Assembly (NCBI GenBank): GCA_004325065.1
Contig: PITI01000264.1
Location: 1 to 15,705 of the forward strand
Reading direction: 5' to 3'
Length of the DNA: 15,705 bases
DNA from: Hamiltosporidium magnivora
Lineage: Eukaryota > Microsporidia > Dubosqiidae
This document shows, piece after piece, positions 7,921-15,705 of the stretch. Positions within the stretch are counted from its first letter, which is position 1; each line of letters starts with the position of its first letter. Both the position numbers and the translations under genes were made by a program. Under the pieces are notes generated by a model. The model made no database searches and was not told where the DNA came from. It saw only the letters and a list, made by a program, of their open reading frames with translations.

Positions 7921-10900
7921 AAAGTTGGTTTTATTTCAGTTTTTATTTATTTTTAAAAATTTTATGAATTCGAAAGATTTTTAGTTAAGAAATATATTTT
8001 TTGGTTTAAAATTTTTAATTTTTAAACTACAAAAAATCAATTAGTATCATGAAATATGAAAAACAAGAATATAAAAATGATTTTAACACGGAATTCGAAT
8101 TTATCTTGTAATAAAATTATATTTTTTCTTAAATGGAGTAAAGAGCTGATTATTCTGTAGAAAATGAAATTTTATATTTCAATAGAATTTAAATAACTAT
8201 GTATTAAACCTATTAAAGGGTTAAAATAATGAATGAAAGATATAAAAATGCTTAACACAGAATTTAATTGAATAATTTTTATCCGAAATAAAAAAATATT
8301 TAGTGTAAAATAACAAATATATGTCTAAGTTTTCATTATTCATATTCTATGTGAAATAAAGAGAATGAAGTAGAAATTTTTAATAGTGTTTTCAACTATG
8401 GTATACAAAATAAATACAAATTTTCTGTGAAAAATAGTTCATATCGAATAAGAGAAAACAAAATCATTATTTTTACAACAGAAAATTATTTTATAGTTAA
8501 GTTTATATCCTATTATCTTTAAAATTATTTCTTCAAAAATTTCCAACTTATTTAAACACCAGATTAAATAAAAATAAAAAACTTAAGAAATAAATTCTTT
8601 CAGCCAAATATCTATATAGAGAGTTATTTTTTTGACTTATTTTCATATTTATGGCTGAGAAACAAAATTATTCTTTTAAAGTGTAGACTTTTTTCAAAAA
8701 GAAATTTATTCTGACAAATCTGAATTTATGAAACTTAAATATTTGAATGTTTTTCGTAATTATTATTAAAATATGAATCACATTCAAAGAAGATTGTTTA
8801 TAAAACCTTCTGTCTAGATTTGAAGGAAAAACTAAGATATTATGGAAGATATTGAAGGAATAACTAAATGAGTAATACCAATTAAACTTTTTACGGAAAA
8901 TTCCAGTTTTTTTTATACATCGCCACGTAATATTGACAAAAAAACATTTCACTAGATCCTCATTTGAAATATGGTGAGTTTAAGCGCGTACAAAGATTTT
9001 AGTTATTTAAAAGGTGCGAATGTTGTCACATTACATGCGCTTGGACGTAATATAATTATTCGGAGAAAAACTGAAAATAATCCTAGAAAATAATTTTGGA
9101 TGAATCTTTTTAATATGCAAATGATTAACCGGTACCCCCGGCTTTACATTCGATCTTCATCATCTGTAGATACTTCCAAGTCTTTATTTAGGATACCAAG
9201 GCAAAAATAATCGATAACAAATGTGGCAAACTTGCATGAAAATATTTTTATCAAAGCTGAGCTCCGTATCTTACAAAAGATATCGAGAAAAAAAAATTTA
9301 AACAGACTTATAAAACAGATATATGCCGATTGAACATTTCATTGATTACAGGAAGATTAAGACATTTAGTAAATTAAATGCGAGCTAAACGATAATTACT
9401 CGCCGTTTTCTATAAATTCCAAAATATATATCTTAAAAATATGGACCAATTTGTTCTAGCAAATCGTGCTAAGATACAACCAGTCTTAGAACGGAGTAAT
9501 TGACAAAGTACTGATGTAAGTATTAAGAAGTTGTTTAGGATGAATACCGTTCAATAGAAAAATGTAGACTTATGAATTTTATTTCAAGTTTATATGTAAT
9601 AGAATGTCAAAAAACACATATCAAAACATTGAGGTGTCATTTGTGTAAAATAGGTAGATACTTAGCAAAAGGTATGTTATATAAACTTAACATTTGTAAA
9701 CTGCCTTGATTAAATATACAGAAATATGTGACTCATATGAAATATCATTCTTTTTCGCGCTCTTGCTTTAAATAAATTCTTGTAATTTAGAATCTTATGA
9801 GTAGATTTTGATAGCGATATTAAGACGAAAAAAAGCTGATTCTATTAAGAAAAGCATTTGGAAATTCTTTTAGGAAATATATTGATAGCTTTTTAGACCA
9901 ATGCAACGGAAGCCAGAAAATGATTTACTCAAATAGCACCAAGAAGTATCAATATGATGCATTTCCTCAGCTCGAAAACAAAATGAATGATTAAAAGCTT
10001 GTTCCGAGAAAAATTCCCTTTTCTTCCGTAGTAGTATATTCTATGATTTATTTGTAATTTAATCGCTTAATGATAGTTTTATTCTTTCATTTATTTCGCT
10101 TATTTACATTCATTCGAATTATAAGCGACAAGAAACTATTTTAAAGGAATAACTAGCTTCTATTAAGAAATCAGGATGTATGAAATTGATCAATGAATTA
10201 TTTTCAGGATTTATTTGTAATTTTCTAGTTGTAATAAAATGAATAAAGGTGTTAGAAACAACGATTCAATACTGCAAATATAATAAAATGTACATTTAAG
10301 AGTTTTTAAATCTATATTTGAATACAATGATACATTCAAAAGCCTTTAATGCAAAAATTGTACTTCTGCATATTCAGCCACTTTGATTTTAATTCAAATC
10401 TATGATAGAAATGATGTACAATTAAAGAGAGTAATATAGACCGAATAGTAGAATATAAGTTTATTACTTGTGATAGCTATTATACTAGAAACCTATACAA
10501 AATTAAAATAAATATTACAAAAGTACATTATTCATTGTGCAAAAATATAATATAATTAAAAACACGAAGCCTAAAGATAAATAGATATGAATAGTGTAAA
10601 ATATCAAATACGCTAAAAAAATCTGATCTCTTTATTTCAAAACAAACTTTTAAAAAACATCTAAGAAACTTTATAAAATCAATTAATAGTTTCTTGCATA
10701 TTTTAACCTATTATTTTTTTATTCTAAATACATGAAAATGTCTAATTACAAAAGCATTGAGGCCTGTCTAAAATTCGGCGAAATACTAACAATTTTTGAT
10801 AGTTATTAATATAGATCAAAATATATTTTCATACATATTTTTTTAAAATTTATTTGTTTAAACATTCAATTGCTCCATTAATACATTCTCTTCGATCTTA

Positions 10901-11241
10901 AAAGTTTATTATATAAAAGTTTTGCGAATATTTTAGGTTAAAAAAAAACTAGTGTCTGAATGAATAATTTTATTTAAATTGTTATCAAAAAAGACCCAAA
11001 TTAATACTGCAAAACAAAAATGGAATCAATTCATAATAAAAGTGCTTTAGAAAATATTTATAACCAGTAGTTATTTATATAAAAATAAAAAAAAAATAAG
11101 AAATGAAAGTACTGTAGTGGTTCTTTAAACAAATAGAATTTATAAATTGAATTTTTAATAGTGATTAAACAAGGAAAAACATTGGCTAAATGCAAGAAAA
11201 AATTACAATTTTTATACTCATTAATCATTATAAAATTTTTT
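7921..11241. other. 3.3-kb AT-rich gene desert with faint old repeats
   Basis: No gene is supported. A diverged direct repeat of about 30 bases occurs at 8069-8102 and 8239-8268 (ATATAAAAATG, then TTAACACRGAATT). A 16-base direct repeat, GATTTATTTGTAATTT, occurs near 10043 and 10209. Two patches are less AT-rich than their surroundings, 8980-9060 and 9128-9220. The second contains ACCCCCGGC and TTCCAAGTCTT, which faintly resemble parts of repeat copy A. A 94-codon minus-strand frame at 8668-8952 has GTG rather than ATG at its first position and no domain. Confidence 0.6.
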
Positions 11242-11820
11242 TTATTTACCCAGATATCTCTTAAGTCTATCTTTGAATTGGCTCATCGTTTCCCATCTTT
11301 TTTTGTCTAACCATTTTTTCTTCTTCTTTGCCACATTTATAGTATCGGTATTTATTTTTACATCCGCTTTGTCATTTTTTTCTATAGTTTCAGATTGTAG
11401 AAAATCATTTGAAAATGTATCAGTTTGCAAATCAGTTGTTGGTTTTTTAAATATCTCTTTTCTACGCTTCTTATTGTTTCTAGGCTGGCTTTTGTTACTA
11501 GAAATCACGATTCGAGCCTTTTTCATTTCATTGATCATGTTATTAACAATATTTAGTACCTCAGGTACAGAATATTTATAGGTTATTTGCAGCATGGGCT
11601 CTTTAACTACATTTTGAGCCACTTTTTCACCAATAAATTTTGTTTCTTTTTCTTCTACGTCCACACATGTAATTTGCTCAATAAAATCACTTGATATCAA
11701 TTTATTTCGGATGACTGCCAAATCCGATTTGGTTTTATTTTCAGATAATGGTTTTTCAAGAGTATTAGTTGATTTAATTCTGCTTTCCCAAAGCATTATC
11801 ATCTCTCTGACCTTGACCAT
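11242..11820 (-). CDS. Lysine-rich protein of unknown function, 192 aa
   Basis: I do not recognise this protein. The frame is open for 192 codons, far beyond chance length in this AT-rich background, so it is probably a real gene. It is hydrophilic, with no signal peptide or membrane segment. There are two basic clusters, KKRRKEIFKK (117-126) and KKKKKWLDKKRW (165-176), which could be nuclear localisation or nucleic-acid-binding tracts. The segment YSVPEVLNIVNNMINEMKKA (83-102) is likely helical. Both ends have short aromatic and charged blocks (MIMLWESR at 7-14, SQFKDRLKRYLG at 180-191) that could be conserved contact motifs. The first ATG is used; further Met codons at positions 7 and 9 are possible starts. 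No CCC or GGG motif lies just before any of them, unlike the two other genes, but a perfect palindrome adjoins the ATG. It could be a lineage-specific nuclear or ribosome-associated protein; this is inference. Confidence 0.7.
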   Translation of the reverse strand: MVKVREMIMLWESRIKSTNTLEKPLSENKTKSDLAVIRNKLISSDFIEQITCVDVEEKETKFIGEKVAQNVVKEPMLQITYKYSVPEVLNIVNNMINEMKKARIVISSNKSQPRNNKKRRKEIFKKPTTDLQTDTFSNDFLQSETIEKNDKADVKINTDTINVAKKKKKWLDKKRWETMSQFKDRLKRYLGK

Positions 11821-11821
11821 T

Positions 11822-11842
11822 TTTGTTTATAATATAAACAAA
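11822..11842. promoter_or_regulatory. Perfect palindrome before the start of the 192-aa gene
   Basis: Arms TTTGTTTAT and ATAAACAAA (9 bp each) flank a 3-base centre. The outer edge is one base from the start codon at 11818-11820 and the sequence overlaps the likely transcription start. It could be an operator-like site or a hairpin in the leader. A related half-site, TTTGTTTATAAAA, recurs at ~11867. Confidence 0.5.
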
Positions 11843-12974
11843 ATAAATACATTTTTTCCATTTTTTTGTTTATAAAATGTTTCGAGTTGTTTTTTGTTTT
11901 ATTAACAAATTTGCTAAAATTAATAAATTTAATATGCAAATTCTAAATTAAAGCAAATTTAAAATATGAATTTCACTAAACCTAACAATTTCTAACAATG
12001 AATAATCGATCTATTTGATAAAAATTAAAAGATATATTAAGTAAAAAATCATATAGGAACAGATTAATTAAAACTGCAATATTTATACATTGTATTTACT
12101 ACATATTATCATATTCAATTTCATGAGTAATATAAGTAACCATGATTATATTAATCTATTGGGAATATTCAAACCAAAATTTTTTTTATAAATAAGTCAA
12201 ATTTTTACCGTGAAAATATTACAATTAGAAGGACCATTGTATTTAATCAATCAAAGCATGCCTATATAAAGATCTATAAAGCAAATCTGAATAAATATCA
12301 GTTAGTGCAAAGAAGTTCTATTTATTTACTTGATCTGCCAAATTTTATAAAAAACAACCAAAAATTTTATATTTATTAACTATTAATTCGTTTTCGAAAG
12401 GCCAAAACCCTATGTTCTAGTCATTATTGCTGTTTTTTATAAACAAAAATCTTATTTTATATTCCCTTAATGTTTCTAATTTCCAATATACTTAACTAAT
12501 TATAAAGTTTGTTGTTCGAAAAACGATTTCTTTTGTAATTCTATTTTGTACCAATGTGCATTCAATAAAAATCATCGAAGGTAAAAAATAAAGACCTGGT
12601 GTGTTTCCATAAACTCATATTATCATTCCAGTTTTATATGACAAAGAAATATAAAAAAATTCGAATTTAAAGCAGGATTTTAAGAATATTAATTAATCTT
12701 TATGAAGTTTCAGATGTTTATAAAAGTTTAGGCAAAAATTAAATCTAACTTTCAAAAATAAAATCAAAACATATTCATTATTAAGAAAATTTATAAAAAA
12801 AAAGCCCATTGGAAAGTATTTCTCCGTAAGTAAGCTTTGATATGTTAACTCTATGTCTGCAAACAACGTCTGCCAGGAGAATTCAGACTGTGGCAGCAAA
12901 CTCGACAAAACCTACATTTTTAAACCAAGATTTTTTGCAGAGTAGGCGTTTTTTAAATAAAAAAATTACTCATT
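11843..12974. other. AT-rich intergenic DNA, no gene seen
   Basis: No coding region, tRNA or rRNA was recognised. A less AT-rich patch at about 12830-12910 (with GTCTGCCAGGAG and GACTGTGGCAGC) may be the diverged upstream part of repeat copy C. A 71-codon frame there (12693-12908, minus) has no ATG. Confidence 0.55.
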
Positions 12975-13185
12975 TATCCTATTCTTCTTTTACCTCTCAG
13001 TGCTGAGGATGAACAAATGAAATTTTCTCATTTGCTTCTTTTAATCTGTTGTAACTCGGATTATAGAGGATTAGCCTATGGATCTAATGCGTTTTATATC
13101 CTACCAGAAACGGAAGCAATAGAATTCACATCAATAATACGCACTCATTGTCAACCATATAGTTTTTAATGTGGTTATCATCTCC
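12975..13185 (+). repeat. Dispersed repeat fragment, copy C
   Basis: The first half aligns with the minus strand of copy D (17 identical bases at 13035-13051). The last part, AGTTTTTAATGTGGTTATC (13161-13179), matches the terminus of copy A (AGTTTTTTATGTGGTTATCC, from 4318) and the inverted terminus of copy B. This links C and D to the same family as A and B. A 7-bp hairpin with arms CAAATGA and TCATTTG lies at 13014-13034. Confidence 0.65.
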
Positions 13186-13446
13186 ATACTATACTCAAAT
13201 TTAAAAATATAAAATATTAAATATAAAAAAATAGAAAAAAAGAATAAAAAAGAATTAATATGTTTTGATAGCGATTTTTAATCTGAATATTGAATTAAAA
13301 GTTTTCAACAGCAATTGAAAAGCAACTAACAAAAAACCTAAAGTTATAAAGCTAAGATATTTTAGTTTATATTAGAAAATAGGTTAAGGCAAATATTTTA
13401 CGGAATTTAAGCTAATATAATACAATTGATTGCAAAGGTGTGAAGT
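13186..13446. other. Low-complexity A/T spacer between repeat copies C and B
   Basis: Positions 13198-13260 are almost pure A/T with runs of AAAAATATAAAATATT type. The rest carries no recognisable gene. It separates two oppositely oriented ends of the same repeat family. Confidence 0.6.
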
Positions 13447-14160
13447 GAGGATAACCACATAAAAATTTTCTGCTTGGCAATGAGAATGTTAAAGTGGTGT
13501 AGGGCACATTGTTTAGATTTTTGGTGGAGATAAAAACACTTTAAATCTTTGGTTGCTCCATGGGAGTTGTTATGAGAAGGAGAGGTCTAAAAAATGGCGA
13601 AACTTTTTCTAAAAATTTATATATAGTTTTTTATGTAACTAGATTGAGACTGCAGCTGAACATGTAGGTAATTGCCATGTAAAAGCATGAAAACCTGAAT
13701 TTGCTCACTCGGGTTAGAAGACTTGGCGCCTGGGAGATATAAAAATAAAACCTATTAAAAGCCGAGAGGCTAAGTAGCAAGTTATGCCTGTTGGTATGAT
13801 ATTGCATTGTCTAGGTAGACCCATGTAAGTCTCTAGAATATATCTTAGCTAGAAAGTTTATTGGGTTCATAAAGTGTAGAGTAAGTGGAAATGCTGCATA
13901 GTCTTGGGGGGTGCTAAGGGGACCTTCGGCCTTCGATCACACTCCATGCAACGGACGTTAACAAACACCAGGCAATCGCCTCGCCTATTAATTATGTTCT
14001 GCACACCTGGTAGATGAAAGGCTTTGGGATGTAGGTATCGCATGGGTTACTGATGGAGTGTTGAGGTAGCAGTTATTTATGTTAAACCTAGAGTTGCGTT
14101 AATGTCATAAAAACAAATATAACACTTGCCACTATTTTAAAATGTGTGAATCTTTGAAAG
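13447..14160 (-). repeat. Dispersed repeat, copy B, inverted relative to copy A
   Basis: This is the reverse-complement counterpart of copy A, beginning GAGGATAACCACAT (13447-13460) and ending near CCACTATTTTAAAATG (14129-14144), with weaker similarity to about 14160. Identity appears roughly 75-80% by eye in aligned parts. A stretch at about 13905-14030 is richer in G and C than the surroundings and does not align convincingly with copy A. No conserved reading frame is present. With copy A it forms arms enclosing about 9.1 kb. Confidence 0.8.
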
Positions 14161-14250
14161 AAAGTTAATTGCAAAGGATTGATAGAAATAAGCAAAACCC
14201 AATCAAAGACATGATTAGATGTTATTTTTTTATTATTTAACAAAATAAAA

Positions 14251-14346
14251 GGACTGGCGTAAAGATAAAGATCCCTGACACTCTTACTGAAAGCCTGGAA
14301 TTCTAAGCCGTGCTGAAACGGTATTTTTTATTTATCTTTCCAGTCC
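14251..14346. repeat. Imperfect inverted repeat, ~96 bp, potential long hairpin
   Basis: Left arm GGACTGGCGTAAAGATAAA (14251-14269) pairs with right arm TTTATCTTTCCAGTCC (14331-14346), apart from a small bulge. The ~60-base interior is less AT-rich than the flanks. It could be a small non-coding RNA, a miniature transposon, or a chance structure. Three CTGA motifs occur inside, but there is no matching C box, so a snoRNA call is not justified. Confidence 0.5.
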
Positions 14347-15428
14347 AGCATTAATTCGTTGGAAAGGTCTCAAGTCATACTCGAATTCGTGCCGAATTAA
14401 AATTAAGATATTTATTGGTAAATAATACAAACGTAGGCTGCTTATTCCGATGGTATGAACCCCCTGATACCTTTAAATTGATAATATAAGATTAAATAAA
14501 GGGATGCTACCATACAGCTTGTAGGCAAAGCGTAAAAAGCTGTAATATAAATACATAAAAAAAAATTTCAAGCAATTTTTTGTGTGTGTCAGGTCAATTA
14601 TAAGATTATAAACAACCCTTTGTAATTTAGCGTTTCTTTTGAAGTTATACACCTCTATTCAATTCTTTCTTACTTTTTATCTAAGAATATTTATAGTGCT
14701 TTTGAAATATTTGTTTTCAAAAATGTTTTAAGGTACATTTTGATTTTTTACACTTATGTTAAAATATTTTAACATTTCATAATCAAATATCAATAAAATG
14801 CTATTTATGAAATATTTTTTGTATGTTGTATGAAAATCAAAAAAAAATTGCCCTCAAGATTTTATAAAGGCTTCAATATGGCTCTCCAGGTAAAAATTTT
14901 AGAGATCCTTGGTATAACAGAACGTAATACTTTCGCGAGGCTTGTTGTTTTCTTGATATAATTTTTTTTGACGTTATTGCACAAGCCTATTACCTGAAGC
15001 ATTATATAAATTTTAAAATTTAATATTTCTCTATTTGGTTTTAGCAATTTGCTTTTCGTGTTTGTCTAGAGTTTATAGTATTATCTTTTATTATCCTTTA
15101 TTTTATAAATAAGCGTCATTGGTGTATGTAAAAAGGGTGTTGTCACCAGTATCCACTTTCTAATTTCTTGTTCATTACTTGACACCCACCTAGTTTTGGG
15201 AATTTCGAGTAAAAACAGATATATCTGCCCGATAAATCTTACAATAAGAGGATCTTTTTGGTAGGAAATAGCGAGATTAATGCGTGTTTTGGGTTTTTCT
15301 TAATAGGCTTCTTTTTATTACTATTTATGGTACTATATTACATATTATATACATCGACGACTAATTAAGTAAAATTACTTCTAGAAATTCTTTAACCAAA
15401 CATCATGTGTTGATAAATTGCATAAAAA
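14347..15428. other. AT-rich intergenic DNA, no gene seen
   Basis: Short frames exist on the minus strand (14862-15047, no ATG; and a stop-to-stop run of about 70 codons near 15096-15303), but neither shows a recognisable family or proper start. Less AT-rich patches at 14340-14480 and 15110-15260 suggest decayed mobile DNA that I could not classify. Confidence 0.5.
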
Positions 15429-15705
15429 ATACTCCCTCTGTCCGGAAATATGGTATACATTTTAGCGATTTTTTTTTCCGGAAATATGGTATACATTTGC
15501 GAAAAAATAAAATAAATCAAAAAATGTACATGACAAGTTTATTATATTACCTTTATTTCGAACATTTTAATAAATATTAATGTAAATATTAAATAAAATT
15601 TAAAAAAATACATATTAAAATTAATAAGTTCACTCGAAATTTGATTTGGCTTTAACGTATGATTCTTTCGAACATACATATTTTTCTAGCAGTCGACCTT
15701 CGCGA
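15429..15705 (+). mobile_element. Probable Tc1/mariner-like transposon terminus, runs off right edge
   Basis: TA followed by CTCCCTCTGTCCGGAAATA (from 15431) resembles the conserved CTCCCTCCGTCCC-type termini of mariner/Stowaway elements, which insert at TA (established knowledge). Immediately inside, a motif is directly repeated, as expected of transposase-binding repeats in some Tc1-type ends. Open frames reach the right edge (for example from an ATG at 15659), but too little is present to identify a transposase. The element may be a full copy continuing outside the window or a miniature derivative. Confidence 0.5.
15441..15507 (+). repeat. Two direct copies of a 22-bp motif, period 36 bp
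   Basis: CCGGAAATATGGTATACATT occurs at 15442-15461 and again at 15478-15497, with one flanking T on each side also shared. Between them lie AGCGA and a T run; after the second copy comes GCGAAAAAA, so GCGA plus a homopolymer follows both. The core contains the near-palindromic GGTATACA. Confidence 0.9.

Noticed and set aside
8668..8952. 94-codon minus-strand open frame
   Set aside because: The first codon is GTG rather than ATG, no CCC motif precedes it, composition is that of random AT-rich DNA, and frames of this size arise by chance here.
9824..9994. 56-codon plus-strand open run with protein-like composition
   Set aside because: No usable start, no family match, and the length is well within chance expectation for this stretch.
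12693..12908. 71-codon minus-strand open frame
   Set aside because: It begins at TTG with no ATG and overlaps a probable repeat relic.
13905..14030. Possible rRNA fragment (CACCAGG near a GC-rich patch)
   Set aside because: Only a few bases resemble the 5' end of small-subunit rRNA and the following sequence does not continue the match.
14862..15047. 61-codon minus-strand open frame
   Set aside because: It begins at TTG and shows no recognisable family.
15096..15303. Stop-to-stop run of about 70 codons on the minus strand, containing RWVSSNEQEIRKW
   Set aside because: It looks somewhat protein-like but has no ATG near its beginning and no family I recognise; several runs of this length are expected by chance.

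Overview
The window reads as gene-poor, strongly AT-rich nuclear DNA from a microsporidian with an expanded, repeat-rich genome. The evidence is: intronless genes; a strongly shortened Rix7/NVL-type AAA ATPase; a Sac1-type phosphoinositide phosphatase; CCC motifs immediately before two start codons, as is typical of microsporidia; and a decayed non-LTR retrotransposon. Hamiltosporidium-like lineages would fit, but the species is a guess.

Layout, left to right. Positions 1-1502 (minus strand) hold the decayed ORF of a non-LTR retrotransposon, with stops and frameshifts, running off the left edge in its reverse transcriptase domain. Positions 1643-3208 (minus) are a Sac1-like lipid phosphatase. 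Its upstream region (about 3250-3490) carries a spaced array of a near-palindromic 13-bp motif. From 3622 to 4339 there is a ~0.72-kb dispersed repeat (copy A) with an internal 18-bp minisatellite. A partial relative (copy D) lies near 5475-5690. Positions 6398-7906 (minus) are the Rix7/NVL-like ATPase. A 3.3-kb stretch without supported genes follows. Positions 11242-11820 (minus) encode a lysine-rich protein of unknown function, with a perfect short palindrome directly before its start. Another repeat fragment (copy C, ~12975-13185) and an inverted full-length copy (copy B, 13447-14160) follow. The last 1.5 kb holds a ~96-bp inverted repeat (14251-14346) and, at the right edge, what looks like the terminus of a Tc1/mariner-like transposon with a duplicated internal motif.

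All three supported genes and the retroelement ORF lie on the minus strand, separated by 2-3 kb or more of low-complexity AT-rich DNA and old repeats. The genes do not form a pathway: one acts in membrane phosphoinositide turnover, one in ribosome assembly, and one is unknown. The most notable structure is the A/B inverted repeat enclosing about 9.1 kb that contains the ATPase and the unknown gene. No tRNA, rRNA or CRISPR array was recognised. I did not find a convincing new multi-gene system. The better leads are the palindromic array before the Sac1 gene, the unclassified repeat family, the one-sided degeneration of the AAA ATPase, and the orphan basic protein.
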